From Bolinopsis microptera (Eukaryota > Ctenophora > Tentaculata > Lobata > Bolinopsidae): DNA of 64,000 nucleotides. The stretch is taken from NCBI RefSeq assembly GCF_026151205.1, contig NC_087072.1, forward strand, positions 1,190,375 through 1,254,374, read 5' to 3'. Every line of letters starts with the position of its first letter. Position 1 is the stretch's first letter. The position numbers and the translations under genes are program-made. The notes under the pieces are model-generated. The model saw only the letters and a list, made by a program, of their open reading frames with translations, had not been told where the DNA came from and ran no database searches. Shown here in pieces: positions 9,735 through 18,655 of the stretch.

Positions 9735-10550
9735 GTGTCAATATGTTCATTATATGCAAGCCTCTTGATTTATAAGGAGGATGACAGTAGCAAAGGGAGA
9801 CTCATTCCCCTTGTAACAGATTTCAACCCAGGTCTCCCCAACATAGGACGGATACTTAACTCCCACAAGCACATCCTCCGTCTAGATCTCGAGCTTTGCA
9901 AGGTGATTGACCCTGATGGTATTTTCACCTCTTTTAGAGGGACAAAAACACTTCATGAGATTCTTATTCATAGCAAACTCCCTCCTGTTGAAGAGCCAGC
10001 TGTAGAAGATCCAGGCCACGCCTCTCCAGACACAGCTGAGGATTCTGATTCTGGAGGTTGCTTCCCTTGTGCTAAGAAATGTGATCTCTGCAAAAACTTC
10101 CTGAAACCATCAACCACAATCGGCAGTTTCCACACCAACCAAGTATTCAGTATCAAAGGACGATTGGACTGTGATACCAAAAATGTTGTGTACATAGTTA
10201 ATGATAATATTTGTAAGTTAAGTTATATAGGATGTACTTCAGACTCTTTAAAGGTTAGATTTAGGAACCATAAATCCCACATTAAAACTCAAAGAAGGAC
10301 TTGTGAACTTTCCTGCCATTTTATAGATAATGAGATTTTGCACAATCTTGACCGCACAACCACTAAGTTGTTTACCAGTACTTTAAGTAAGGACATTAAT
10401 GTTTCTATTATAGAGCAAGTTGACGTTGGGAATTTTGAGCAATGTGCCCAGGATAGACTAAGTATTTGTAAACAAAGGGAGAACTTTTGGCAAAACCAGC
10501 TTAAAACTTTAAAGCACTTTGGAGGGATGAACGTTAGAGAAGAAAGATGA
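9735..10550 (+). pseudogene. Penelope-like linker and GIY-YIG endonuclease (C-terminal half of PLE-B)
   Basis: The 271-residue frame starts inside the RT-endonuclease linker: VTDFNPGLPNIGRILNSH (27-44) and FRGTKTLHEIL (67-77) are characteristic of PLEs. A cysteine cluster (C109, C112, C116, C119) precedes the GIY-YIG domain: VVYIV (151-155), YIGCTS (164-169), then R175 and NHKSHIK (178-184). The domain is a DNA-nicking endonuclease used during insertion. It ends KHFGGMNVRE like the domain at 412-855. The nuclease itself is intact, but it is out of frame with the RT fragment upstream, so the annotated ATG is not a native start. Confidence 0.85.
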
Positions 10551-10779
10551 TTTTCTTCTTGCATATTTTATTTTCTCACCTCTACCACTCATTTGGGATT
10601 TCTACCCACCATAACTTGAATTGCTGAGTTACATAAATTTCTAAAATTTAAAATTTCTTCTATTTGATTGATTGATGGATTGATATTTTGAATAAATTTA
10701 CTAACATGTCTTTATATCAGGATGACTGTAAAGGTACATTTTACCGACATTTGAAGTCAAGGCGTTGTTTTACTGATAG

Positions 10780-10980
10780 TTGTGGCTAACTAATAATATA
10801 TATATATATATATATCCACGCAGCCTAGCGGTCGGAAATTTATATCGCCCGCGCAGAGCTGCGCGGCGATATAATATAATATGTCCACAAGGGCGCACAG
10901 CCCGAGGACGACATAGGAATACAAGGAATAAAGGGAATACAAGGAATACACGGAATACAATTAATTTAAAATCTTAAGCT
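10780..10980. repeat. AT microsatellite, GC hairpin and GGAATACAA-type short repeats
   Basis: An (AT)n run (about 10,795-10,815) is followed by a strong hairpin at 10,842-10,872 (stem ATATCGCC plus GCGCA, loop GAGC, one bulged C). Several near-copies of GGAATACAA lie at about 10,915-10,965. The block is mirrored at about 28,580-28,750. It contains no gene. Confidence 0.6.
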
Positions 10981-11395
10981 ACAATAGTAACTATTAAGAT
11001 AATAACAATATCATAAGATTTGAATTTATTATATTAATATAACTTAAACTAAAGTGAAAAATAAAGATTTTGACAAAAAATATTTTGTTTACAGTCGCCT
11101 TGGTAATGCTGTAATGCTTGAGCCAGGCCACTTTGCACTCGTTGTTGCGCGAAAAGAAACAAAAGCGCTGGTACAGTGATTTTCAGTGTTCATGTACTGG
11201 CCAGAGAGTCGACGAATTTCTTGGCCTTCCAACAACAAAAGAACCTGAACTTAGACTGGTACAGAGGCTTAGCGCCACTCCTTACGATTGACCCGGCCCA
11301 TCTTTCTCCGCCGATCATACTTCAGCTTTTCATCTTAAAACTAAAAATCACGTTGAACCAGCTGCAAAAAACACTCAAACGTTATTTTTTTATTT
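10981..11395 (+). pseudogene. Unrecognised coding remnant with a CxC motif (SWIM-like?)
   Basis: One frame from about 11,065 reads KKYFVYSRLGNAVMLEPGHF and ALVVARKE. After a break, FSVF or CSCTGQRVDEFLGL continues to about 11,290. In the mirror copy (28,254-28,484, minus strand) the same frame is open across the break: ARKENKCVVHDFQCSCTGQ. A CxC motif after hydrophobic strands recalls SWIM-type zinc segments of transposases, but this is a weak resemblance. I do not recognise the family. The difference between the arms shows that each carries its own errors. Confidence 0.35.
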
Positions 11396-11530
11396 ATCTC
11401 AACACTTATTTTACTTCGGACATTCCAACAGGCACATTGTTACACAAGTGTGTAACCAGCCAATTACAGGAAGCCGAAGGATTCAATTATACATTAGGCC
11501 AGTGACGGTTAAGGTAGTGTGTACCATACT
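11395..11530 (-). repeat. Dispersed repeat, copy 1
   Basis: The reverse complement of about 11,395-11,530 resembles 45,580-45,710: shared blocks around CACACTACCTTAACCGTCAC and TTCCTGTAATTGGCTGGTT. The second copy lies directly downstream of the tRNA-derived SINE head at 45,374, so this may be a 5'-truncated SINE tail. Confidence 0.5.
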
Positions 11531-11589
11531 TTCTTCGCCCGAGACTTTGCTATAAAACCACCCAAAGAAAACTTCCTTATACACAACAG

Positions 11590-12105
11590 TATCAAAAGTC
11601 GTCTTCCTTCACAATCCACAAGACCAATGGGTAGCAAAATATGCACCCCTCATGTCATATCAAAATCGATAAAAATGTATTTCAAAGAGTCTCTTTTCAG
11701 AAACTAGATTTCTGCCGCAATCTAAAATCAAACTTTGGGAAAGAGTGTTACCTAGATCACGTGATTAAGTATAACGGCAGGGTAAATACCACCAGACTCC
11801 GCATAAGACATGCACACCGACTGGAGGTTGAATTAGGTAGATATAAGTACTTAGTACATATAACAAAACTCCTCGTGAAGATCGAATATGTTCATGGTGC
11901 AACATTATCTTTAGCGCCAATATTGTCGAAAATGAAGAACATCTCTTAAACCACTGTGATATTAACGCTGTCGCTAGACGGAACATCCTAAATAAGATTA
12001 ACATGGTGGCATCGAAGTCGAGCGTCAGCACCCCAAACTCAACAATTCACACCATATTTCCTGAAACAAACCTACTACCTAGTCAAGCTCATCTCCAATC
12101 ATAAT
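11590..12105 (+). pseudogene. LINE ORF2 C-terminal fragment with CCHC motif
   Basis: The frame reads CYLDHVIKYNGRVNTTRLRI (about 11,750-11,808) and RLEVELGRYKYL. After a frameshift near 11,860 it continues KTPREDRICSWC and IVENEEHLLNHC, then ARRNILNKI, ending at a stop near 12,103. This matches the C-terminal layout of LINE-A ORF2 (LRIERGRYDKTPLDERTCNYC, then IEDENHMLHSC) and has the same Cx2C...Hx4C spacing, so it is a related LINE family. RT and endonuclease parts are missing. A mirrored copy lies at about 27,430-27,950. Confidence 0.7.
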
Positions 12106-12633
12106 GGTTTCTTTACATCACTGACTTACGAGTGGCAGATACATCTTTCGAGAATTGTCGCCAGGTAGTGGTACATTACCAACTGTTTCAACAACCGTAA
12201 AAAGTTCTTGGAGTCAGTAAACGTCGATTCTTGTAGTAACACGTAACGAACGTTCCGCGCCATAATCGTACATCTACTACATTTTTTAACACTATTCTTC
12301 GAGCGCCGTTGCCTACAAAACTACACTCATCGAGCAATGGTACCCTATGCAAATGGCGATATAACAAAGTTTATCAAATAAAAGATTTAATATAGTCAAA
12401 TTCTATTTATATTTGTGAATATTATTATTACCATTATGGAGGGGAGCGAGTTATAATACTATAACTTTAAACTTTATATGAAACTTACCACTGCGTGCAG
12501 GAGAGAAGAGTATGTGAAGCATTAATAAGAGAAATATGGACATTGTTCTGTAGAAAAAGATATTTCAATTAGCTCCAATTTCACAAAGCAGCTTTAAAAT
12601 TATACGATTCACGAACACTGCTTGTATTTTGCA
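12106..12633. other. Non-coding spacer
   Basis: No open frame, RNA motif or repeat was recognised. The stretch is AT-rich towards its end. It is mirrored at about 26,933-27,430. Confidence 0.5.
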
Positions 12634-12968
<335 letters not shown>

Positions 12969-13134
12969 TGTAATGAATTGATATATTATTAAAGCAAACA
13001 AAATTGATAAAATATGATTGAAGCAATAAATGAATCGAAAAATGATTAAAGCAAAAAATGAGTCAATAAATAGAGTTTGAATATGCAAAAGTATTAAGTT
13101 TTGGTTGATTATCCTCTTACGCTTGCAGAGTTGC

Positions 13135-13190
13135 AGATTATCCTCCTACGTCAGGATCCTCCTACGTCAGGATCCTCCTACGTCAGGATT
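13135..13190 (+). repeat. 16-bp tandem repeat
   Basis: Three head-to-tail copies of ATCCTCCTACGTCAGG are followed by a degenerate fourth. A mirrored copy lies at about 26,375-26,425. Confidence 0.8.
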
Positions 13191-13727
13191 CTTTAACAAT
13201 GATCTTGAACTACCTACAGCATTGAGTGATGTAAAAATGCAAAAGCTTGTAGTTTTGGGTAGTGATTGTAGTCAAAAAAGACACCGGGCCACGGTTATTG
13301 AAATTATACTAAAAATAAAACTGGGTGTCAAAGATCTTCAAGGTGGGTGCTACTTGTGATGAACTTTAGAAGGATGGGATGGTAATACTCGGTCTGGCCG
13401 TCTGGAAGCCCATAGAATTCCAGTTCAGAAACCGAGTAAGGAGGTACGGCTACTGATGAGACAGAGAAGCCTCCTTAAAGTTTATTTGGGGTAGAAACGA
13501 CATCTGGGTCCCTACCGTACCCTCTCACAAGATTATTTTCAATTTTCTTGTTGTGTTCCACAAATATATGATGAAATTCATATTGATATTCATATAGTCC
13601 GTTGAATCGTTTAATCCGTTTAATACTATGTATTGGTAAAGACTGTTATAAAACATTATTCACCACAAAATTCAAAAATGTTGTAACGTTGTTCCAAATC
13701 AATATAAACTAGGAAAGCCCTCATGCT
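13191..13727. other. Unclassified non-coding stretch
   Basis: No gene is recognised. Around 13,427-13,535 two 7-bp blocks (GGTACGG and CCGTACC) can pair around a CTGATGA and a GAAAC motif, which superficially recalls a hammerhead ribozyme but lacks a stem II (see rejected items). The stretch may be the 5' or 3' region of a retroelement. Confidence 0.4.
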
Positions 13728-13840
13728 TCCTAGACGGCTGACCACTTCTCCCTTTTTTAGAGAAACATACACGGGAACCTATGCATGGTAGAGCACCAGC
13801 GCTTGTCCTACGTGCGGCGACGGAGAGGAAACTGGTTCAC
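13728..13840 (+). pseudogene. LINE ORF2 C-terminal fragment, first half (split by insertion)
   Basis: The frame reads RRLTTSPFFRETYTGTYAW, a stop, then STSACPTCGDGEET, the Cys-rich end of a jockey/R1-like LINE polyprotein in which this motif is followed by VSHFLGQ. The continuation is found at 18,177-18,365. The gap between them is the TIR element at 13,841-18,167. The repeated GAAACTG(G/T)TTCAC at 13,828-13,840 and 18,177-18,189 is the likely target-site duplication. Confidence 0.7.
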
Positions 13841-14040
13841 GTACTGTAGTGCGACACGTACTCTAGTGCGACACGTACCCTAGTGCGAAACCTCCAAGAT
13901 CGGCACTGTCGCAGTAGAGTACGCTACCTGGATCGTAGTGCGACACGTACCCTAGTGCGACAGAGAATTTTCAAGGCCGACACTGTCGCACTACAGTGCG
14001 CTACCTGGACTGTAGTGCGACACGAACTAAAGTGCGACAA
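13841..14040 (+). repeat. Left TIR and subterminal 17-bp minisatellite
   Basis: Copies of GTAC(T/C)(C/G)TAGTGCGACAC run directly (13,841-13,890), then with spacers and inverted units to about 14,040 (for example GTCGCACTACAG at about 13,985). The self-complementary mixture makes this end strongly fold-prone. Confidence 0.85.
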
Positions 14041-14166
14041 AACACTTTGCACATTCAATAGAAATTTTACTTTCCATTTTTAATGACAAGAGTGTAGTCG
14101 TGTATGAGTAATGGGGTTAAATATAAAATCAAAGATTGCAATCATAATATTCAATTCAAAATCATT

Positions 14167-14189
14167 GCATATGAACTTGTTATCCCAAT
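14167..14189 (+). repeat. Target-site duplication of LINE-B, left copy
   Basis: The 23 bp starting GCATATGAACTTGTTATCCC are repeated exactly at 17,735-17,757. The two copies bracket the RTE-like LINE and fix its ends at 14,190 and 17,734. Confidence 0.9.
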
Positions 14190-17100
14190 TTGGCCCCAAA
14201 GGTTTTGCTCTATTACGGGTAAACCTAGGATGCTGCAGATTCAACTCTGTACATTCAGACCGTCTGTGCGTGGTGAAGAGCCACATCCTGCTCGAGGTGG
14301 GGCTGCATGCAACTCCAGTGATGGAGTTGTAACTGAACACAGCGGATCTAGGGGTGCACCCCCGAAAAAAAGCCGGGCATCCTCAGAACAAGCCCGTGAT
14401 GATGGTGATGTGGGTTAATCAAGATGTAACAGATTCCGGAACTATGGGAGCACCATCTGTCATCTTACCGTTTTATTTACTGTATGTGGGAACATCTACT
14501 GATGAAGTAGCTATCAAGAGAGCCATTCCAGTGGCGCAGGTGGCTCACGTGTCACATAGCCAACAGAAAAGAAACATGATGAATAGTTCTTACAGCACTA
14601 GGGTATCAGCCCCTACTTTTGTTTCTGGACGAGAAGGTGGTAATGATTTCACCAACTTAAATCCGAATGGAAGGTTGGTGAATGATGAGCCTAATCAACC
14701 TGAAACACCCAACAGCATAAACGAAAACAACAAAAAAAGTTTATTTTCATGTACCGACATTACCTGGGTAGGCACTCTTAACACTAGAACGATAAGAACT
14801 ACCCAGAGGAAACTGGAGATGGTACATCTTTTCGAGAAGAGTGGCGCAGAGATTGTAGGTATCCAAGAGCACAGGATAGTTCATGAAGAGCCTGTCAGAG
14901 TAGAGAGAGTTGGCAAGAGCAGCTATCTAATTACTTCATCAGCTACTAGGAATAGGGCCCAGGCATCAGTGGGCGGAGTGGGATTCATCCTAACAAGCAA
15001 GGCTTTTGATGCAACTACGGAGATAACACCAGTGACGGAGAGAATCTTTAAGATATCTCTCAATGGGAATCCTAAACCAACCTTCGTCTGTGTCTATGGA
15101 CCTACGGAGGCAGATAGTGTAGAAGCAGCAGAAAAGTTTCATAACGATCTAAGGTGTGCAGTCTCGCAGATCCCTGCTCACAACTTCTTGGAGGTGATTG
15201 GGGATTTTAACGCTCACCTATCAAAGAGGGACGAGAATGACTGTGGTTGGTATTTCCATGAGAGAACCAACAGAAATGGGGAGCTGCTTCGGGATACTGC
15301 CCTGGAATGTAATCTGGAGATTACAAACACCAGGTTCAGAAAGAAGCGGGGAAAGATGTGGACTCACCTATCGGATGGAACCCTGAATAAGTCTCAGATA
15401 GACTTTATTCTAGTGAGGAAGAAGTGGAGGAACAGTATCAAAGACACTGAAGTCTACAGTTTCTTTAGTACATTGGGTACTGATCATAGATTTGTTTTGT
15501 CTAAGATCAAGCTATCTCTTCGACGAGCAAAAAAGCAACCCAAGAAAACCTGGTATAATTGGGGAGCACTAAAATCGGATGAAGACCTACAGAGGAGATA
15601 TGCAGTAGAAGTCAAGAATCGGTACTCTGCTTTATGCGAGCAAACCGATGAAAGTGAGGTTACGGAACTGTATGGGCATTTTGTTGATGCGATCGCTGAT
15701 ACCAACAAAGCCATACTGCCTAAGAGAGAAAAGAAGAGACGTGACGATTTCGCGGGTGATCAGCGAGTTCAAAACGTGCGTACAGCGTTGCAGCAAGCAG
15801 AGACTGTCTATCACCGGGATCCTAGTGAAGACAGTCGACTGTCTGTTAACGTACTTAAAACTGAACTGGATCAGGTGTACCAGGACATCTTTGAAGAAGA
15901 TCTAGTTGCCAAGGTTAGAAGGGTCGAAATGGCTGCAGACAGATGCAAAAATAAAGAAAGTTGGAATGTCATAAATGAGATTACTGGTAGGAAGGCCAAG
16001 GGGGCAACTCAAATAAGGGGCAACGGAGCCGAAGAGAGGAAGGAAAATTGGCTTAGGCATTTCACGAATCTGTTAGGGAGTACACCTGATGTGGAAAACG
16101 AACATCCTAGGATCGAGACTCAATTTGAAGGACTCAACATCAATACAGAACCTTTTACTCTAGAGGAGCTCAAAGCTGCCAAACTCAGGATTAAAGAAGG
16201 TAAAGCACCAGGTGATGATGGTATACCACCTGAAGTCCTCAAAAGATGCGACCTGGATGAAATCGTGTTGTCCTTCTGCAACAAAGCCCTGACAGATGGT
16301 ATTGCGCCAGATCAGTGGAGGATAAGCAACATCATTCCGGTCCCCAAAAAGGGAGACTTGACAAACCCTGGAAACTGGAGGGGGATATCTTTGACTTCAC
16401 TTGTAGCAAAGACTCTTAATAGAATGGTGCTTAATAGGATCCAGCCGGCTATAGAAGGGGTACTTAGGGACACTCAGAATGGTTTTCGGGAAGGACGGTC
16501 CACTACTAGTCATATCTTGGCACTCAGAAGGATACTAGAGGGGGCTAGACAGAGAAATCTACCGGCAGCTATGGTGTTTGTTGATTTTAAGAAGGCCTTT
16601 GATTCACTTCACCGGGGAATTTTGATGCAAATACTAAAGGCCTATGGGATACCAGACAGTATTGTGGATATCATTAATCTACTCTATGTCAACACGAAGG
16701 GCAAAGTTATTACACCTGATGGGGATACTGAGCTATTTGATATCCTGGCAGGAGTTCTTCAGGGGGATACGTTAGCACCATACTTGTTCATTATAGCCCT
16801 TGACTATTGCATGAGACAAGCCTTAAGCAAGCACCCTGAAATAGGATTTACCATTAAGCCTTATAGGAGTAGGAGAGTTAAGGCGGAGAAGATATCAGAC
16901 ACTGGTTTTGCAGATGACATTGCTCTGATAGCAGATACTGTAAAGGAGGCAGAGACGCTGATGCTAGAGGTAGAAAGGGTTGCTGCTACAGTTGGACTTA
17001 GAATGAATGAAGGGAAAACCAAATTCATTACTCAGAACATCGAGAACCCTGATACCATCAAGTCCCTGGGTAACAGTACAATAGAGCATGTGGAAGACTT

Positions 17101-17734
17101 CACCTATCTGGGTTCTAGAATCAGAGACAGTGAGAGTGATATCAGGGTTAGGAAAGGAAGAGCATGGGGAGCATGCCACACACTCAAAAAACTTTGGAAT
17201 TCTAAGCTTAGAAAGTCTATCAAGATCAGAGTGTTTACAGCACTAGTGGAGTCGGTGCTACTGTACGGTTCCGAGACTTGGACAATGACGAAAAGGCTAG
17301 AGAAGATGGTTGATGGTTGCTATACGCGAATGTTAAGAATGGCCCTTAACATCAATCAATATCGAGACCATGTCAGCAACCACAGCCTGTACGGTGATCT
17401 TCCCAAAGTCAGCTCCAAGATAACCCAACGAAGGCTCAGACTTGCAGGTCATGCTCACCGACATCCGGAGCTGACACTGAACAAACTGATCCTCTGGAAG
17501 CCGAGTCATGGGCATACTAACAGGGGGCGACCTCATTTAACACTACTAGATAACCTAAAAGCAGATACTGGGCTGAAGTCAGTAGATGAGATAGCTAAAC
17601 TGATGGAGGACAGAAAGCTGTGGAGAACTGTTGTCAATGGATCTCGGGAATACCACCCGCCTTAAGTCAAGTCAAGTAAGTCATGTTGTTCGATGCTTTG
17701 GTAGAATCATCGTGACCTTATTTTTTTGGCCCAA
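14190..17734 (+). mobile_element. RTE-like LINE, full length or nearly so (LINE-B)
   Basis: A 3.5-kb non-LTR element with a single ORF (14,354-17,665), a short 5' leader, a 3' UTR of about 70 nt ending TTATTTTTTTGGCCCAA, and a perfect 23-bp target-site duplication. The perfect duplication and open ORF argue for recent insertion. The protein resembles the RTE/RTEX-type proteins of marine invertebrates (GVLQGDTLAPYLFII, TGFADDIALIA), but the clade call is from memory. The decayed element at 45.8-49.2 kb is a relative. Confidence 0.85.
14354..17665 (+). CDS. LINE-B polyprotein: APE endonuclease - reverse transcriptase
   Basis: The protein has 1,103 residues. The endonuclease shows TLNTRTI (141-147), IQEHR (170-174), VIGDFNAHLS (281-290), SQIDFILVR (347-355) and GTDHRF (375-380), with all acidic and His catalytic positions present. 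The RT shows PVPKKGDLTNPGNWRGISL (662-680), FVDFKKAFDSLHR (742-754), AGVLQGDTLAPYLFIIALDY (799-818) and FADDIALIA (852-860), then GKTKF (887-891). The C-terminus ends GRPHLTLLDNLKADTG and LMEDRKLWRTVV, a conserved LINE tail. There is no separate ORF1, as in RTE elements. The first roughly 130 residues are low in recognisable features, so the true start could be further in. It is intact and probably competent in structure. Confidence 0.95.
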   Translation: MHPRKKAGHPQNKPVMMVMWVNQDVTDSGTMGAPSVILPFYLLYVGTSTDEVAIKRAIPVAQVAHVSHSQQKRNMMNSSYSTRVSAPTFVSGREGGNDFTNLNPNGRLVNDEPNQPETPNSINENNKKSLFSCTDITWVGTLNTRTIRTTQRKLEMVHLFEKSGAEIVGIQEHRIVHEEPVRVERVGKSSYLITSSATRNRAQASVGGVGFILTSKAFDATTEITPVTERIFKISLNGNPKPTFVCVYGPTEADSVEAAEKFHNDLRCAVSQIPAHNFLEVIGDFNAHLSKRDENDCGWYFHERTNRNGELLRDTALECNLEITNTRFRKKRGKMWTHLSDGTLNKSQIDFILVRKKWRNSIKDTEVYSFFSTLGTDHRFVLSKIKLSLRRAKKQPKKTWYNWGALKSDEDLQRRYAVEVKNRYSALCEQTDESEVTELYGHFVDAIADTNKAILPKREKKRRDDFAGDQRVQNVRTALQQAETVYHRDPSEDSRLSVNVLKTELDQVYQDIFEEDLVAKVRRVEMAADRCKNKESWNVINEITGRKAKGATQIRGNGAEERKENWLRHFTNLLGSTPDVENEHPRIETQFEGLNINTEPFTLEELKAAKLRIKEGKAPGDDGIPPEVLKRCDLDEIVLSFCNKALTDGIAPDQWRISNIIPVPKKGDLTNPGNWRGISLTSLVAKTLNRMVLNRIQPAIEGVLRDTQNGFREGRSTTSHILALRRILEGARQRNLPAAMVFVDFKKAFDSLHRGILMQILKAYGIPDSIVDIINLLYVNTKGKVITPDGDTELFDILAGVLQGDTLAPYLFIIALDYCMRQALSKHPEIGFTIKPYRSRRVKAEKISDTGFADDIALIADTVKEAETLMLEVERVAATVGLRMNEGKTKFITQNIENPDTIKSLGNSTIEHVEDFTYLGSRIRDSESDIRVRKGRAWGACHTLKKLWNSKLRKSIKIRVFTALVESVLLYGSETWTMTKRLEKMVDGCYTRMLRMALNINQYRDHVSNHSLYGDLPKVSSKITQRRLRLAGHAHRHPELTLNKLILWKPSHGHTNRGRPHLTLLDNLKADTGLKSVDEIAKLMEDRKLWRTVVNGSREYHPP

Positions 17735-17757
17735 GCATATGAACTTGTTATCCCAAT
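17735..17757 (+). repeat. Target-site duplication of LINE-B, right copy
   Basis: Exact 23-bp copy of 14,167-14,189, directly after the LINE 3' end. Confidence 0.9.
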
Positions 17758-18019
17758 CGGAGATATACCTTCATACGATGCGTGTGATAGGAATGAGGAT
17801 CATATGCTGCTTAAGAGTAACCCAGTGGATCACACACTGCATACGTGGCTTGAACTGACCCGAAAGTTATGATCAGTGGATAACTTCGAAACACGTGATG
17901 TGAACTGACGAATCGTATTCGCAAGATCAGTTCGAAATAAGTGACGTGAACCGACCCGACGAATCACTTAATGGTCCATAAGAAGGATAGGATGTGACCT
18001 GAACTTGAAAATAAGTCAG
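17758..18019. other. Interior of the TIR element, non-coding
   Basis: No gene is present. Several short repeats such as TGACCCGA and ACGTGATGTGAACTGACG-like blocks (about 17,860-17,965) recur with variation. Confidence 0.5.
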
Positions 18020-18167
18020 GATATTTTGTCGCACTAGAGTACGCTACCTGGATCGTAGTGCGACACGTACTGTAGTGCGACAGAGGGTGTTTTTGTCTGA
18101 CTTCGCACTAGAGTACGTGTCGCACTAGAGTACGTGTCGCACTAGAGTACGTGTCGCACTACAGTAC
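18020..18167 (-). repeat. Right TIR and subterminal 17-bp minisatellite
   Basis: This is the reverse complement of the left end: three or four uninterrupted GTGTCGCACTAGAGTAC units (about 18,113-18,160) end in ACAGTAC at 18,167. More distal copies lie at 18,028-18,085. Confidence 0.85.
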
Positions 18168-18176
18168 GATTACCAG

Positions 18177-18365
18177 GAAACTGTTTCACACTTCCTTGGA
18201 CAGTTTCCGGCTATTGCTGAAATTAGAGGTAAATATTTCCAGGACTACTACCTCTCTGTCAATGACATATTCGACAACCAACACATCACCACGATTGTCA
18301 ATTTCGCAAACCGCACCAAACGCTTAATTGTGCCGGAAGAGCTGGATCAGACCGAGGTGACTTAG
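18177..18365 (+). pseudogene. LINE ORF2 C-terminal fragment, second half
   Basis: The frame reads QETVSHFLGQFPAIAEIRG, then YFQDYYLSVNDIFDNQH and FANRTKRLIVPEELDQTE, ending in a stop at about 18,365. It is the C-terminal tail of a jockey/R1-like LINE and continues the fragment at 13,728-13,840. The next about 110 bp (to 18,480) look like the 3' UTR of that LINE. Confidence 0.75.
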
Positions 18366-18489
18366 AGTGCTAGCTCATTTGCTATCTCGTCTTTTTTTAA
18401 TCTTCCAAACCCAGCTGGCACTTAAGCGTAACATTTTGAATGCTCTCTTCTCGTGGGCTATCTTAACCCAGCCTCTCTTTAAAAAAATG

Positions 18490-18655
18490 GTAGAGCACAG
18501 CAAGGCCGACCAAGATACTTGTCTATGTTACTGAAGGAAGTTGGGACCAACTCTAAAGAGGAACTGCGAACCTTGATGCGGGACAGGGATATATGGTGGG
18601 GGTTATCTGGCGTAGATCGGACTTAGTTCCGACATTATAGTAGTAGTAGTAGTAT
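18490..18655 (+). pseudogene. RTE-like LINE 3' end with (TAG)n tail
   Basis: The frame reads RPRYLSMLLKEVGTNSKEEL, then RTLMRDRDIWWGLSGVDRT and a stop, followed within 20 nt by TAGTAGTAGTAGTA. This is the short conserved C-terminus of an RTE-type LINE with its simple-repeat tail. Compare LMEDRKLWRTVV in LINE-B. It is a 5'-truncated insertion placed directly after the previous LINE tail. Confidence 0.65.

Larger units (their letters stand above)
8917..10800 (+). mobile_element. Penelope-like element, 5'-truncated (PLE-B)
   Basis: The element has a terminal sequence shared with bases 1-75 (8,918-8,980), a 5'-truncated RT (9,005-9,585), a frame-disrupted linker, and a zinc-GIY-YIG endonuclease (9,735-10,550), followed by about 230 bp of AT-rich 3' UTR. 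This is the canonical PLE order. Terminal sequence directly upstream of a truncated RT fits the head-to-tail partial tandem arrangement common in this class. A mirror copy lies at 28,995-30,500. Confidence 0.85.
13841..18167. mobile_element. Element with terminal inverted repeats made of 17-bp units, carrying a nested LINE
   Basis: The element starts GTACTGTAGTGCGACACG at 13,841 and ends with the reverse complement of the same sequence at 18,167. At least 38 terminal bases are identical. Both ends continue as tandem GTACTCTAGTGCGACAC units. Without the nested LINE (14,190-17,734 plus one TSD copy) about 760 bp of non-coding sequence remain, so it is a non-autonomous, MITE- or foldback-like DNA element. 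It is flanked by 13-bp near-identical direct repeats (one mismatch), with 9 extra bases (18,168-18,176) at the right side. It interrupts a LINE C-terminal coding fragment. Confidence 0.75.

Noticed and set aside
13427-13540. Hammerhead-ribozyme-like arrangement (GGTACGG, CTGATGA, GAAAC, CCGTACC)
   Set aside because: The outer 7-bp stem can pair and both core boxes exist, but no stem II can form between CTGATGA and GAAA, and stem III would be only two base pairs. The other arm even loses a base in CTGATGA. Not supported.
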